Shown: positions 8,541 through 17,988 of the stretch, piece after piece
Layout of the letters: each line of letters starts with the position of its first letter
How positions within the stretch are numbered: the stretch's first letter is position 1
Assembly (NCBI GenBank): GCA_002702705.1
Contig: PABH01000053.1
Span: 62,001-126,000 of the forward strand
Origin: Anaerolineaceae bacterium
Lineage (GTDB): Bacteria > Chloroflexota > Anaerolineae > Anaerolineales > Anaerolineaceae
Length of the DNA: 64,000 nt
Direction of reading: 5' to 3'
The notes under the pieces: generated by a model
The model's database searches: none
Told to the model about the DNA's origin: nothing
What the model saw: only the letters and a program-made list of their open reading frames with translations
Position numbers and translations under genes: made by a program

Positions 8541-10121
8541 TTATTTCCAATCTATTTTTGTTATTAATCCATCACCCGTGATTTGGGCAGATGTATAATC
8601 AGAATCATTTATGATCCAAATGTTTCCTTGATATACAATACCCATATAACATGGTTGATTTTGCTCTTCATTACAAGGACTCCATTCAACTTTTTGCGGA
8701 TCAATTCCAGATGAATCATTATCAGGGAAAATTTGATTTTCGTTAGAACCATCCCGATCAATTAACATTAACCTGTAACGACTTGTATCACTATTTTCCG
8801 GAAAAATGGCATTCAAATACAACAGTTTGTATTGGTTATTGTTTTTTAAACTTGATGTGGATGGATAAGCAAACATACCGATATCATCGGTTGTATTTAA
8901 GATAGTCTTTTCTTCTATTTGAATCGATCTTAAATCAAAGCGCATTGATGATTCGGGATTATTACTATTTCCCAAAGCATTATGATCCACAAAATATAAA
9001 AATTCACTGTCAGGAGACCATGCAATCGGTGAAATCCAAGCCCATTCGCTTCTGGTTTGAAAAGGAACAATACTAATCAATGGCTCAAGCTCATTATCTT
9101 TAAGATTCACTAAACCAACGGTATCAGGTCGAGCAAAAGCAAGGTGTTGCCCATCCGGGCTGTAGGAGAAATAGGATCCCCACCAACCATAAATACCACC
9201 AGAGTTACTTTCAATAAGAACATCATTTTTTATTACACGTCCTCCGGCACCTAACGTGGTAAGTTGTAAATCATTATTTGCCTGCCAGCCTGGGGCCACT
9301 GCACGCGGTTCAACAGTTGAGAAAAGTACTCCTAAATTAAATCCAGGGGCCCATTCAGCATAATGAATAATATTATCTGCTTTGATGTAAATAGGCTCTG
9401 CATTTTCTTCTTCGAGATTGATAATATATAACTCGTTAATGATTTCGGGATCTTCAGAGAGTTGTGTGAACAATAACCATTCTCCATCAGGTGATATCTC
9501 AAATACTCGACCATCAACCAAATTGTTTGTTACGATAGGCCTTCTGTTTGAGGTATCTCCGTCCATAATCCAGGCATTGCCAGAAGCTAAATAAACAAGT
9601 TTACCTTGAATAGTGACAGCTGAAAACGGTGTTTGTACACCAACCATGATAATTTCTGGATTGGCAGTGATGACGTTGACCTGATTTATTTCGGTTTTCG
9701 ATATTAATAAATCATTCTCATAGACAAGCCGGTAGGTTATTTCCCGGAGGCCATTTACACCTGGTTGTATTAGGATGGTTTGCTTTTCAGGAAGGGATTC
9801 GTTTCGTACTGTTTGTCGTTCAAACGGAATAACAATTTCCTCGGTTTCAAATTTTTCAACTACACGTGAGATGGTTATGGTTGTATCTTGTGTGATATGG
9901 GTAAATAATGGTGGGTTAACCTTATCTAATTGAGAAAGCTTGATTTCGTTTTGTGATAAGACGGACTGGATGGTGCTGCCGATACCAGCAGAAGTATTAA
10001 TAGTTTTACCGTCTACTGCTATTGTTATAGAAACGGAATCGACTGTTGATTGGGATTGACATCCGATTAGTAGTATTGTTATTAAGGTGGTAAGAATTCC
10101 GAGTATGATACGAATTTTCAT
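8541..10121 (-). CDS. Lipoprotein with DUF348, G5 and beta-propeller (PD40/TolB-like) domains
   Basis: A 526-residue exported lipoprotein: the N-terminus [14 protein letters not shown] leads to lipobox LIGC, with a short spacer to a DUF348-like domain ([26 protein letters not shown]). A G5 domain follows ([20 protein letters not shown], then [16 protein letters not shown] and the closing IIMVG). The remaining 340 residues hold repeated blades with [20 protein letters not shown] and [10 protein letters not shown], as in PD40/WD40-like TolB propellers. G5/DUF348 modules occur in YabE/Rpf-like cell-wall proteins and bind glycans. A longer reading would run through the divergent scpB gene and is rejected; the lipobox settles the start at 10121. 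It heads the five-gene minus operon. Function unknown; surface sensing or glycan binding is inferred. Confidence 0.75.
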   Translation of the reverse strand: MKIRIILGILTTLITILLIGCQSQSTVDSVSITIAVDGKTINTSAGIGSTIQSVLSQNEIKLSQLDKVNPPLFTHITQDTTITISRVVEKFETEEIVIPFERQTVRNESLPEKQTILIQPGVNGLREITYRLVYENDLLISKTEINQVNVITANPEIIMVGVQTPFSAVTIQGKLVYLASGNAWIMDGDTSNRRPIVTNNLVDGRVFEISPDGEWLLFTQLSEDPEIINELYIINLEEENAEPIYIKADNIIHYAEWAPGFNLGVLFSTVEPRAVAPGWQANNDLQLTTLGAGGRVIKNDVLIESNSGGIYGWWGSYFSYSPDGQHLAFARPDTVGLVNLKDNELEPLISIVPFQTRSEWAWISPIAWSPDSEFLYFVDHNALGNSNNPESSMRFDLRSIQIEEKTILNTTDDIGMFAYPSTSSLKNNNQYKLLYLNAIFPENSDTSRYRLMLIDRDGSNENQIFPDNDSSGIDPQKVEWSPCNEEQNQPCYMGIVYQGNIWIINDSDYTSAQITGDGLITKIDWK

Positions 10122-10219
10122 TTTATGTGTTAAAATTGTTCGCTTTGACAATGTGGTTTCAGGTATAATTTTCCTGATTTTATTCAATTTGCCAATTATA
10201 GCATGAGTGAAAAAAAGAT

Positions 10220-10774
10220 ATGGTAGATGAGCCAAATTTAACAGCCTGTATAGAAGCAATATTGTTTGCAGCGGGAACCCCGGTGCAAATTTTGCATCTA
10301 TCAGAGGCGCTAGAACAACCCCCAAAAGTAATCGAAGTGAATCTGGATGTTTTAGATCAAGATTTAAAGAATAGTGGGAGAGGTATCCGTTTACAACTTT
10401 TTCAGGGTAAAGCCCAATTAACATCGTCCCCAAATTTTTCAGAAGAAATCGAACGATTTTTAGGAATTGAAGCTACTTCAAAATTATCTGGCGCTGCCTT
10501 AGAAGCTTTGGCCATTATCGCTTACCGCCAACCTGTAACTCGGCCTGGTATTGATTTGATCCGTGGAGTTAATAGTGATGGGGTTTTAAGAAGCTTGTTA
10601 AGTAAAGGCCTGGTAGAAGAAATTGGAAGAGCAGATGGTCCTGGCCGCCCCATACTATATGGCGTTACAGCTGAATTTTTACAACATTTTGGAATCAATT
10701 CATTGACGGAGTTGCCTGAATTAAAATTGGACGAGACGTTTATCGAAGAGAATAATGGGTTATTAAAGGATTAA
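10220..10774 (+). CDS. scpB: Segregation and condensation protein ScpB
   Basis: A 184-residue protein with the tandem winged-helix layout of ScpB: IEAILFAAGTPV at the start, then EALAIIAYRQPVTRPGID and the RGVNSDGVLRSLL and GRPILYGVT segments that define the family. ScpB dimers bridge ScpA and SMC in the bacterial condensin that compacts and separates replicated chromosomes. The usual partner scpA is not in the window. A perfect TATAAT lies at 10164-10169 upstream but without a well-placed -35. The gene ends 3 bases before the pseudouridine synthase gene, an arrangement common in many phyla. Confidence 0.93.
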   Translation: MVDEPNLTACIEAILFAAGTPVQILHLSEALEQPPKVIEVNLDVLDQDLKNSGRGIRLQLFQGKAQLTSSPNFSEEIERFLGIEATSKLSGAALEALAIIAYRQPVTRPGIDLIRGVNSDGVLRSLLSKGLVEEIGRADGPGRPILYGVTAEFLQHFGINSLTELPELKLDETFIEENNGLLKD

Positions 10775-10777
10775 TGT

Positions 10778-11560
10778 ATGGCAGAAGAAAGATTACAAAA
10801 AATATTAGCAAAAGCTGGCTACGGATCTCGTCGATCAAATGAAGAATTAATTGCGGCAGGTAGAGTCAAAGTAAACGGTGTTGTAGCAACATTGGGTATG
10901 AAAGCAGATGCAGCAAAAGACGATATTTTTGTTGACAACCAAATGATTCCCAAAAGTGAAGAACCGATTTATATTGCGTTGTATAAGCCGCGTGGCGTAT
11001 TATCAGATCAGGCAGCTGATGATCCAAGAAAAAATGTCAGAGATTTGGTGGATGTACCAGGTCATTTATTTGCAATTGGCCGGTTAGACTTGGATAGTGA
11101 AGGATTGATGATCTTAACGAATGATGGTGAGTTAACTAATCTGTTGACCCATCCTCGTTATGGGCATGAAAAAGAATATCGCGTACTGGTTGCAACAAGA
11201 CCGGATGAAAACCAAATTGCTATCTGGCGACGTGGTGTTGTTTTAGAAGATGGCGAAAAAACGGCTCCATGTATTGTCAGTATAATTCGATGGCATGGTA
11301 AGGGCGCATGGTTAAAAGTTGTTTTGAAAGAAGGTAAAAAACGCCAAATACGAGAAGTTGGCAAACAAATTGGTTTACCAATTGTTAAATTGATTCGGAT
11401 TCGAATTTCAACTTTAACTCTCGGGAACTTAAAACCAAAAGAGTGGCGTTACTTGACAGAGGAAGAAATCGAATCACTGAAAAAATCAACGGTCCAAAAG
11501 CCAGTTTATCGAAGGTCAAGAAATTTTCCTCGTGGCAATCAAAAAACTAAACGAAAATAA
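10778..11560 (+). CDS. Pseudouridine synthase of the RsuA/RluB family
   Basis: A 260-residue enzyme that isomerises uridine to pseudouridine in rRNA. The S4 RNA-binding domain occupies about residues 3-60 (ERLQKILAKAGYGSRRS). The catalytic domain has GRLDLDSEGLMILTNDGE with catalytic Asp104, KEYRV, and KEGKKRQIREVGKQIGLPIVKLIRIRI, the RsuA/RluB/E/F signature. The C-terminal tail is Arg/Lys rich, as in RluB. scpB-rluB adjacency supports the RluB (23S rRNA) assignment, but RsuA specificity cannot be excluded. A bidirectional terminator follows directly. Confidence 0.9.
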   Translation: MAEERLQKILAKAGYGSRRSNEELIAAGRVKVNGVVATLGMKADAAKDDIFVDNQMIPKSEEPIYIALYKPRGVLSDQAADDPRKNVRDLVDVPGHLFAIGRLDLDSEGLMILTNDGELTNLLTHPRYGHEKEYRVLVATRPDENQIAIWRRGVVLEDGEKTAPCIVSIIRWHGKGAWLKVVLKEGKKRQIREVGKQIGLPIVKLIRIRISTLTLGNLKPKEWRYLTEEEIESLKKSTVQKPVYRRSRNFPRGNQKTKRK

Positions 11561-11564
11561 AAAA

Positions 11565-11600
11565 GTGAGGCTGACAAAAAATGGTCAGCCTCGCTTTTTT
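11565..11600 (+). terminator. Bidirectional terminator between rluB-type gene and NERD-like gene
   Basis: An 11-bp stem (left 11565-11575, right 11584-11594, one G-U pair) with an 8-base loop, flanked by A-rich sequence on the left and six T residues on the right. The symmetric A/T flanks let it serve both converging transcripts. The T-run overlaps the stop codon of the minus-strand gene. Confidence 0.88.
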
Positions 11601-12306
11601 ATTCTTCAATGAATAGTTGTTGATATTTTGTTATTTCATCATTTATTGATGGATTTTCTTTCGCGATTTTTCTTAATTTATCTTTAAATTTTTCTGCCTT
11701 CACAATCAAAATATCACTTTCGTTTTGTTCTTCAAGGGAAGCATTTTTGTGAAGTAATAAAACTGCACCATTTAAAGGCATATCAAATCCGATCTTATTT
11801 TTCTTTAAAAACCGATCGAGATCTTTTTGGTTTGCTTGAAGTTCTTTTTGCGGATTACCGAGTGTTTCTTGGGAAATAAACTTATTAATAAATGAGCCAC
11901 CTTTTCGACGCCAAGTATTTTTCTTCTCGTTAAATTCCAAAGTTCCATCAATGAAAGAAGGAGTTATTGACCAAACCCCAGCTGGTCCGATTAATAGGTG
12001 CGTCACTGGTGTGTTATAGTGAAAAATTGTGTAACGATCATCAAGTCCTTTTAGGGATTTATCAATTAATTCATCTGGTCGGGGCGATTGTCCAAAACGC
12101 GAATTGAGATAATTCCCAATAGAAGACATGAAAAAACCAATAATTACGATTGTAAATACCAGTGTTGTTAACGTAGGGTTTTCTGCAACGGATGGCTGAA
12201 AAACAATCCATAAGCCAATACCCATAATAATTAAGCTGAGCCATTTCAGGATGTTACCCATCCGTTTATTTCGTCTGACCATTTTTTCATCAATATAAAT
12301 TTTCAT
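11599..12306 (-). CDS. Membrane-anchored NERD-like protein
   Basis: A 235-residue protein with a basic N-terminus, two membrane helices (about residues 20-40 and 47-66) and a cytoplasmic domain. That domain carries VTHLLIGPAGVWSI, a GTLEF strand and a DLDRFLKK helix, resembling the nuclease-related NERD fold found fused to membrane anchors in many bacteria. The catalytic Asp/Glu-x-Lys pattern is not clear, so enzymatic activity is doubtful. It lies 22 bases after plsX on the same strand and ends in the shared terminator, so it is probably the second gene of a plsX operon. Function not known. Confidence 0.55.
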   Translation of the reverse strand: MKIYIDEKMVRRNKRMGNILKWLSLIIMGIGLWIVFQPSVAENPTLTTLVFTIVIIGFFMSSIGNYLNSRFGQSPRPDELIDKSLKGLDDRYTIFHYNTPVTHLLIGPAGVWSITPSFIDGTLEFNEKKNTWRRKGGSFINKFISQETLGNPQKELQANQKDLDRFLKKNKIGFDMPLNGAVLLLHKNASLEEQNESDILIVKAEKFKDKLRKIAKENPSINDEITKYQQLFIEE

Positions 12307-12328
12307 ATAAATTTATTTCTTTCTGGTA

Positions 12329-13327
12329 TTATTCGGATAATTGGGCTTCGATGCCCGAGCGTAATGCGTCCATTAAGTCTGCTTCCACTGCATGGTGTGC
12401 TGCTTTAATGGCATTAAAGATCGCATAGCCATCTGATCTGCCATGTCCAACAAATACCAAACCATCAATTCCCAAAAGTGGGGCAGCACCAACCTCGCCT
12501 GGATCCATGGTTTTTTTAATTTTTGCAAAAGCAGGCTTCGCCAAAACAGCGCCGATTTTGGTTCTAAAAGAGGATAACAATTCTTCTTTTAGAATATCCG
12601 TGATCATTTTTGCAACGGCTTCGCTTGATTTTAATAATATATTCCCTGTAAACCCATCAGTAATAATTACATCTGCTTCACCTTTGAATAATTCTTTGGG
12701 TTCTATATTTCCTGTAAAGTTAATAGGGGTATGTTTTAATAGTTGGTGGGCATCCTTAACTAACTGGTTGCCTTTCATGTCTTCCTCTCCATTGGCTAAC
12801 AGGGAAACTTTTGGATTGGGGCGATGTAATGCTTTTTCAGCATAAATGCTACCCATGATGGCAAATTGAATAAAAAAGTCTGGACGGCAATCTGCATTGG
12901 CGCCAATATCCAAAACAACACTTGTGCCTGTTTTCACCGGAAATATTGCAGTTAATGCAGGACGCTGGACACCTTTGATTCTTCCAAGTTTTCTAAGAGC
13001 ATTAAACATCGCTCCACCAGTATTACCAGCAGTCACAAAGGCACTTCCTCTACCACTTTTGATTAAGTCTAAGCCAACGGCCATTGAGTTTAGTGGTTTC
13101 TTTTTGGCAGCCTCAACAGGTTTGTCCGTCATTTCCAAAATATCGGGGGCGTCTTCAATTTTAATGGGTAGATGAGCTGTATTTTTTTGGTTAAGAATTG
13201 GTTCGATGAGTTCTTTTTTGCCGACAAGAATGATTTCAATTTTTAATTCCTCGGCAGCTCTTAAAGCACCTTCTATCTCAGGAAGTGGATAGGTATCGCT
13301 TCCCATTGCATCTAATATGATCGCCAT
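12329..13327 (-). CDS. plsX: Phosphate acyltransferase PlsX
   Basis: A 332-residue soluble enzyme that makes acyl-phosphate from acyl-ACP, the donor used by PlsY in phospholipid synthesis. It starts with the family signature ILDAMGSDTYPLPEIEGA, then SMAVGLDLIKSGRGSAFVTAGNTGG and LLGIDGLVFVGHGRSDGYA, all typical of PlsX. AAAGGA lies just before the ATG. plsX often sits with fabH or fabD; here its only operon partner is the NERD-like gene. The upstream region holds the tRNA-Leu gene on the opposite strand. Confidence 0.94.
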   Translation of the reverse strand: MAIILDAMGSDTYPLPEIEGALRAAEELKIEIILVGKKELIEPILNQKNTAHLPIKIEDAPDILEMTDKPVEAAKKKPLNSMAVGLDLIKSGRGSAFVTAGNTGGAMFNALRKLGRIKGVQRPALTAIFPVKTGTSVVLDIGANADCRPDFFIQFAIMGSIYAEKALHRPNPKVSLLANGEEDMKGNQLVKDAHQLLKHTPINFTGNIEPKELFKGEADVIITDGFTGNILLKSSEAVAKMITDILKEELLSSFRTKIGAVLAKPAFAKIKKTMDPGEVGAAPLLGIDGLVFVGHGRSDGYAIFNAIKAAHHAVEADLMDALRSGIEAQLSE

Positions 13328-13371
13328 ATGATTCCTTTCTACCAGACCAACTTATTTATGCTTAGGTTTTC

Positions 13372-13399
13372 TTGACAATAAATTATTTGTGATTATAAT
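13372..13399 (+). promoter_or_regulatory. Consensus promoter of tRNA-Leu
   Basis: A perfect TTGACA (13372-13377) and perfect TATAAT (13394-13399) with a 16-base spacer. The -10 box ends 12 bases before the mature tRNA 5' end, giving a 5' leader of about 6 bases for RNase P. This is the best consensus promoter in the window and indicates strong expression. Confidence 0.85.
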
Positions 13400-13411
13400 A
13401 ACGGAGCAATT

Positions 13412-13493
13412 GCGCTGGTGCTGGAATTGGCAGACAGGCATGGTTGAGGGCCATGTGTCGCAAGACGTGAGGGTTCGACCCCCTCTCAGCGCA
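13412..13493 (+). tRNA. tRNA-Leu (anticodon GAG)
   Basis: An 82-base class II tRNA without an encoded CCA end. The acceptor stem GCGCTGG pairs with TCAGCGC (one G-U) and the discriminator is A. The anticodon stem CATGG/CCATG encloses the loop TTGAGGG, so the anticodon is GAG (reads CUC and CUU). A long variable arm (about TGTC-GCAA-GACG) and a T arm GAGGG-TTCGACC-CCCTC are both present, as expected for Leu. It has its own promoter and terminator. Confidence 0.95.
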
Positions 13494-13501
13494 CTGGATA
13501 A

Positions 13502-13531
13502 AACAGTCGGATTGATCCCGGCTGTTTTTTT
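13502..13531 (+). terminator. Terminator after tRNA-Leu
   Basis: A 9-bp stem (13502-13510 with 13518-13526, one G-U) and a 7-base loop, followed by five T residues. It lies 8 bases after the tRNA end. Its T-run touches the stop codon of the opposing polyprenyl synthase gene. Confidence 0.9.
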
Positions 13532-14501
13532 ATAATTTTCGTTCGATAACATAATAGGCAATTTCTTCCAGGGCATTTCTATAAATGGATTCTGGCAGTT
13601 TTTTTAATGCCAATAAACCTTCATTAATGTGCTGAGTTGCAATTTGAAAAGCGCCTTCAATAGCTTCGCTGTTTCGAATATCCTGAATTAATGTTTCCAC
13701 CTGGCTGGTAAATTTTAGGCAATTTTCCTTAAGGTGTTCCAATAAATACGGGTGTTTTGGATTGTTTTTAATAAACAGTAAAGCGGGCAGAGTTACTAGG
13801 CCCTGACGCAGATCACCGCCAACCGGTTTTCCTATATCTTCTTGTTTTCCGGTGAAGTCTAAAATATCATCAACAATCTGAAATGCAATCCCTAATTCAT
13901 ATCCAAATTTTGTTAAGTGAGCTGTATCTTCCAGGGAAGCATCGCATAAAATTGCTGCCGACTTTGTTGAAGTTTCAAATAACGATGCGGTTTTTGCATA
14001 AATGCGTTGATAATATTCGTCGCGGTCAACAATTCCACGGCTGGCAAATAATTGGGTAAATTCTCCATTTACAATGATACCTAGAGTCTCTGAAAATAAG
14101 CGCATAACAGGAATGGAATCTGTGTCGGAAGCTAGTTTAGCGGCTTTTGCAAATATAAAATCTCCGGTTAAGACGGTCGCAGCGGGACTCCATTTTGCAT
14201 TTAAGGTGGGTATTCCACGACGCAGCAAAGATCCATCAATTAAATCGTCATGCACCAAAGTTGCTGTGTGCAATAATTCAATAGCGGAAGACAGTGTTAC
14301 CACACGTTCCATATCACCGTTTAGTAATTTTCCTGATAATAATGTGATATTTGGTCGAATTCTTTTTCCGCCGGAATGAATTAAATGATCCAGAGCAACT
14401 CGTAAATCAAAATGATTGTTTTTTGCTTGCTGCCGCATAAGTGCTTCAACTGCGAGAATTTCGTTTGATACTAAATTATAGAAGTTGTGTTGTGAATTCA
14501 A
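13530..14501 (-). CDS. All-trans polyprenyl diphosphate synthase
   Basis: A 323-residue prenyl transferase that extends allylic diphosphates with IPP, probably for the menaquinone side chain. Visible family motifs are GGKRIRP (44-50), the first Asp-rich motif DDLID (85-89) with RRG behind it, LTGDFIFAKA, and the second motif DDILD (211-215). The residues before the first motif are small (Ala80, Thr81), which in this family allows long products, hence an octaprenyl or heptaprenyl enzyme (IspB/HepT) is more likely than FPP or GGPP synthase. Its start overlaps the tatD stop by 4 bases, so it is the last gene of the phosphohexomutase-tatD operon. Confidence 0.88.
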   Translation of the reverse strand: MNSQHNFYNLVSNEILAVEALMRQQAKNNHFDLRVALDHLIHSGGKRIRPNITLLSGKLLNGDMERVVTLSSAIELLHTATLVHDDLIDGSLLRRGIPTLNAKWSPAATVLTGDFIFAKAAKLASDTDSIPVMRLFSETLGIIVNGEFTQLFASRGIVDRDEYYQRIYAKTASLFETSTKSAAILCDASLEDTAHLTKFGYELGIAFQIVDDILDFTGKQEDIGKPVGGDLRQGLVTLPALLFIKNNPKHPYLLEHLKENCLKFTSQVETLIQDIRNSEAIEGAFQIATQHINEGLLALKKLPESIYRNALEEIAYYVIERKL

Positions 14502-15286
14502 TTAATACTCCAAAAAAACAAAAATTTTGCGTTCGCAGTTGTTGATTCGGCTACTTTATCAACCGGAATCGATTTGAGTTCAGCAATTTTTTCTGCGATT
14601 AGAGGAAGGAATGCGGGTTCATTTTTTTTAGCCCGATGCGGATGAGGGGCTAAAAAAGGAGCATCTGTTTCTAATAGAATCGATTTTAAAGGCAATTCCT
14701 TCGCAAGTTCATGTTTTAGTTTTGCATTTTTAAAAGTAACCGGACCACCGATGCCAATTAAGAAACCCATTTCCACAGCTTTTTTTGCATCATTTACGCT
14801 GCCTTCAAATGAATGAAACACACCGTTTAGCCTCTCTTTTGGAAAAAGTTTTTCCCAAGAGTTGATAATATCCAGTAATTCTTTCATTGTTTCTCTGGAA
14901 TGTAATATCACCGGTAGCTTTTTTTCCTTTGCTAACTTTAATTGATCTTTCAAAATAGAAATTTGGATTTCAAATGGGCAATCATTCCAATGTTTGTCTA
15001 ATCCGATTTCTCCGATACCAATTACTTTTGGGTGATCTGATAAAGCTGCTAGTTGTTGATAACTTTGATTATTCCATTTTAATCCATCATTTGGATGAAT
15101 TCCAATCGAAACAAAGATATTGGGGTAGGAATCTGCTATTTTAATTGCTTTTTTACTAGATTCAATATCAATTCCGGGAATAATAATGTTTTCCACCTTA
15201 TTTTTGTGGGCACGTTGAATTATCTGATCGAATGTTTGATCAAATTCATTCAGATTCAAGTGGCAGTGAGTATCAAAGTAAGTCAT
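14498..15286 (-). CDS. tatD: TatD family metal-dependent deoxyribonuclease
   Basis: A 262-residue TIM-barrel hydrolase. The metal-binding THCHLN motif (His7, His9) opens the protein; GEIGLDKHW, PVILHSRE and the closing LLETDAPFLAPHPHR segment complete the TatD signature. Family members are Mg-dependent 3'-5' exonucleases and D-aminoacyl or AP-site processing enzymes in some species. It lies 5 bases after the phosphohexomutase stop and overlaps the polyprenyl synthase start by 4. No partner genes of the Tat secretion system are present, which is usual. Confidence 0.92.
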   Translation of the reverse strand: MTYFDTHCHLNLNEFDQTFDQIIQRAHKNKVENIIIPGIDIESSKKAIKIADSYPNIFVSIGIHPNDGLKWNNQSYQQLAALSDHPKVIGIGEIGLDKHWNDCPFEIQISILKDQLKLAKEKKLPVILHSRETMKELLDIINSWEKLFPKERLNGVFHSFEGSVNDAKKAVEMGFLIGIGGPVTFKNAKLKHELAKELPLKSILLETDAPFLAPHPHRAKKNEPAFLPLIAEKIAELKSIPVDKVAESTTANAKFLFFWSIN

Positions 15287-15291
15287 AAATA

Positions 15292-16713
15292 TTATTTAAT
15301 TCCAGCAATCTTTAAACCATCTTCCAGTATATCTTGTACACAATCCTCATGGGTTGTTTCACAATAGACACGCAAGACAGGTTCTGTTCCTGAGAAGCGG
15401 ATTAATAACCAACCGCCATCTTCCAAGGAGAATTTATAACCATCGCTTGCGTTTAATCCTGTAACTTTTAACCCTCCAATTGTATCAGGGTTAGCATTCA
15501 GAATTTTTTGTTTTTTCTCTTCACGATCTCCCTCGAATTTTGTGTCAATACGGTCATAATAATGGGCACCAACAATGGAAAAAAGTAAGGTTAATAACTC
15601 AGAGGGCTTTTTGCCTGTTTTTACAATAAGATCAAGAATAAATAAACCAGCTAAAATACCATCCCGTTCTGGAACATTGTTTCTGAAGGCATATCCACCT
15701 GATTCTTCACCACCAATTAAAGCATTCGTTTCCATCATTTTTGGTGCTACATACTTAAATCCTACACCGGTCTCGTATACAGGCACATCATAAATTTTGC
15801 CCAATTTATTTAACATGCTTGTTGTTGATAAGGTTTTTACTATAGGGCCACGCTTATTACGAATTTCTAACATGTAATATGCCATGAGTGCATACACTTG
15901 AAGCTGATTAATGAAGTTTCCGTTTTCGTCACCAACGCCAAGACGATCTGCATCACCATCATTAATGATTAATACATCGGCATTAACTTCAATCGTTTTG
16001 GCTAATCCAACATTTATATTGGGTGGAATTGGTTCAGGACGAAGCATGTCTGGAAAGGAAGGGTTTCTTTCATTGTGAATTTCAGTAATTTTTGTTTTTC
16101 CACCGGCCAATATTTTGCTGAACCATCCAGCACCATTACCCCACATCGGATCATACACCAGATGTAAACCAGCGTCTTTAATTCCTTGAATATCAACCAA
16201 ATTCTGTATATGACTGATATATTCATCTTCTGGATTAAACAAAACGATTTTTTCTTCATTTACAGCTTTATCATAAGGTATTGTTAATACGTCGTTGGCA
16301 TCGTCTGGGATTAAAATTTCAATACGATTTAATCCATCAGGGGCAATTGCCCCGCCAAATTGATCTCTTACTTTAAAACCGTTGTCGGTAGGGGGATTAT
16401 GTGAAGCAGTAATGTTAATTGCTGCTGCGGCATTTTTTTTTGTCACAGCAAATGATATAACCGGAGTGGGGGTGGCACGATCTGTCAAATAAACCTGAAA
16501 ACCATTTGCAACCATTACCTCAGCTGCAGTCTTTGAAAAATTTTCAGATTGGAATCGTTTATCATATCCAATTACGATCCATTTTCCTTCATCACCATTT
16601 TCTTTTAAATAAGATGCAAATCCTTGGGTACAACGACGTACATTATCGAAGGTGTAATCTTCGGCGATTACACTTCGCCAACCATCAGTTCCAAATTTTA
16701 TTTTCTTTGTCAT
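15292..16713 (-). CDS. Phosphoglucomutase / phosphomannomutase (alpha-D-phosphohexomutase)
   Basis: A 473-residue four-domain mutase that interconverts hexose 1- and 6-phosphates. The phosphoserine loop is [11 protein letters not shown] with Ser104; the metal loop is DGDADR (252-257); the sugar-binding loop has EESGGY; and the phosphate-binding loop near the end is [12 protein letters not shown]. The FGTDGWR start is typical of the bacterial PGM/PMM group. Glucose versus mannose preference is not settled by these motifs. GGAG lies 8 bases before the ATG, and a TATAAT box lies upstream at 16753-16758. Confidence 0.9.
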   Translation of the reverse strand: MTKKIKFGTDGWRSVIAEDYTFDNVRRCTQGFASYLKENGDEGKWIVIGYDKRFQSENFSKTAAEVMVANGFQVYLTDRATPTPVISFAVTKKNAAAAINITASHNPPTDNGFKVRDQFGGAIAPDGLNRIEILIPDDANDVLTIPYDKAVNEEKIVLFNPEDEYISHIQNLVDIQGIKDAGLHLVYDPMWGNGAGWFSKILAGGKTKITEIHNERNPSFPDMLRPEPIPPNINVGLAKTIEVNADVLIINDGDADRLGVGDENGNFINQLQVYALMAYYMLEIRNKRGPIVKTLSTTSMLNKLGKIYDVPVYETGVGFKYVAPKMMETNALIGGEESGGYAFRNNVPERDGILAGLFILDLIVKTGKKPSELLTLLFSIVGAHYYDRIDTKFEGDREEKKQKILNANPDTIGGLKVTGLNASDGYKFSLEDGGWLLIRFSGTEPVLRVYCETTHEDCVQDILEDGLKIAGIK

Positions 16714-16752
16714 TTAGCCATCTCCATTTGTGAATATATTATCAACCCCTTT

Positions 16753-16758
16753 ATTATA
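16753..16758 (-). promoter_or_regulatory. Putative -10 box for the phosphohexomutase-tatD-prenyl synthase operon
   Basis: A perfect TATAAT on the minus strand, 40 bases before the start codon. No hexamer near TTGACA lies at 16-18 bases, so the -35 element is weak. The 159-base divergent gap also holds the start region of the plus-strand gene at 16873, where TAAAAT lies at 16847-16852. Confidence 0.35.
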
Positions 16759-16872
16759 TCAATTAGTAAGCTGAAAAATTGTTGTTTGTATTTTCTTAAT
16801 TTTTGATAATAATAAAGCTTGGTTACCCATTTTTTCAACTCTGCATTAAAATGAAATTATAAAGGATGAAGA

Positions 16873-17142
16873 ATGAATTATATTCCGGGTGTATTGTTAA
16901 TCATATTTGTTTCAATGACAATTGGTTTGTTTGTGCATTTATGGCGTGGTGGTAGTTTATTGCGGATGATTGTGTTAGTCTTAATCACAATGATCGGTTT
17001 TGTGCTGGGTCAATTGATTAGCCAAAAGGCAAATTCAAATTTCTTGGTCATCGGTTGGGTTCAATTAGGTTGGGGTGTTGTTTCAGCAATCTTAACCGCC
17101 TTGTTTGGTGCCTGGATAACAGAAATTAAAATTGAAAAATAG
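16873..17142 (+). CDS. Small membrane protein, unknown function
   Basis: An 89-residue hydrophobic protein with three predicted membrane helices (about residues 3-22, 30-50 and 58-80) and short polar ends. I recognise no family. AAAGGA lies 6 bases before the ATG, so it is probably translated. It lies 7 bases upstream of trmI in a three-gene run, a conserved type of arrangement for small membrane proteins of unknown role. Confidence 0.65.
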   Translation: MNYIPGVLLIIFVSMTIGLFVHLWRGGSLLRMIVLVLITMIGFVLGQLISQKANSNFLVIGWVQLGWGVVSAILTALFGAWITEIKIEK

Positions 17143-17149
17143 GTGAATT

Positions 17150-17983
17150 ATGTGGAATCTAACAGGAAAAATCGCCAATGAAGGTGATTTAATTCAGCTT
17201 GTAGGGCTGCGACATAAAAGTTTTATTATAAATTTGGAAGCTGGCAAAGAGTTACACACCCATCGTGGAATCATAAAACATGATGAAGTGATTGGTATTC
17301 CTTATGGAAGCAAAATTACTAGTCACAATGGAGCGCCGTTTTTTGTTATCCAACCTTCCTTGGCAGATGTTTTATTAGATTTAAAAAGATCTACACAAAT
17401 TTTATATCCGAAGGATATGGGATATATATTGATTCATTTAGGCATTGGTCCTGGTCAGCAAGTTATCGAAGCAGGAACCGGCTCGGGGGCAATGACGACG
17501 GCATTGGCTTATTCCGTTGGAAATGAAGGAAAAATAATTTCTTACGATCAGAAAGCAGATTTTCAAAAGTTAGCGAAGAAAAATTTAAGAAAATTAGGCC
17601 TTGAAAACCGAGTTGAGTTTAAAATGCGAGATATCGCCGAGGGATTTGATGAAACCGATGCTGATGCGTTTTTCCTTGATGTCGCTGCACCGCATGATTA
17701 CATTACACAGGTAAAACAGGCAATTAAACCGGGCGGGTTTTTTGGCTGTTTGGTGCCGACAACCAATCAGGTATCTTTGTTGATTACTGCATTACGGCAG
17801 AATCAGTTTGCTTTTATTGAGGTGGTAGAAGTTCTATTACGCTACTATAAACCTGAACCACAGCGATTAAGACCTACCGATAGGATGGTGGCCCATACAG
17901 GATTCTTAGTTTTTGCTCGTCCTATGATTGAAGAAAGTTTTCTTGAAACTGATCGACCACGTGAGGAAAGAAATTCAGATTAA
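17150..17983 (+). CDS. trmI: tRNA (adenine58-N1)-methyltransferase TrmI
   Basis: A 277-residue SAM-dependent enzyme that would place m1A58 in the T loop of tRNAs, as a homotetramer in bacteria. The N-terminal small beta domain (about 1-75) leads to the Rossmann domain with VIEAGTGSGAMTTALA (SAM motif I), a LDVAAPHDY motif IV and LLRYYKPEPQRLRPTDRMVAHTGFLVFARP near the end as typical TrmI elements (read as separate adjoining pieces). The gene is flanked closely by the small membrane protein and the Nudix gene (gaps of 7 and 5 bases), so it belongs to one operon. Confidence 0.9.
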   Translation: MWNLTGKIANEGDLIQLVGLRHKSFIINLEAGKELHTHRGIIKHDEVIGIPYGSKITSHNGAPFFVIQPSLADVLLDLKRSTQILYPKDMGYILIHLGIGPGQQVIEAGTGSGAMTTALAYSVGNEGKIISYDQKADFQKLAKKNLRKLGLENRVEFKMRDIAEGFDETDADAFFLDVAAPHDYITQVKQAIKPGGFFGCLVPTTNQVSLLITALRQNQFAFIEVVEVLLRYYKPEPQRLRPTDRMVAHTGFLVFARPMIEESFLETDRPREERNSD

Positions 17984-17988
17984 ATTGT

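Noticed and set aside
10145-10169. TTGACA with perfect TATAAT in front of scpB as a consensus promoter
   Set aside because: The spacer is only 13 bases, too short for a sigma-70-type promoter; only the TATAAT may be used.
10122-10433. Longer N-terminus of the lipoprotein on the minus strand
   Set aside because: It would run antisense through the start of scpB and lose the clear lipobox start at 10121.
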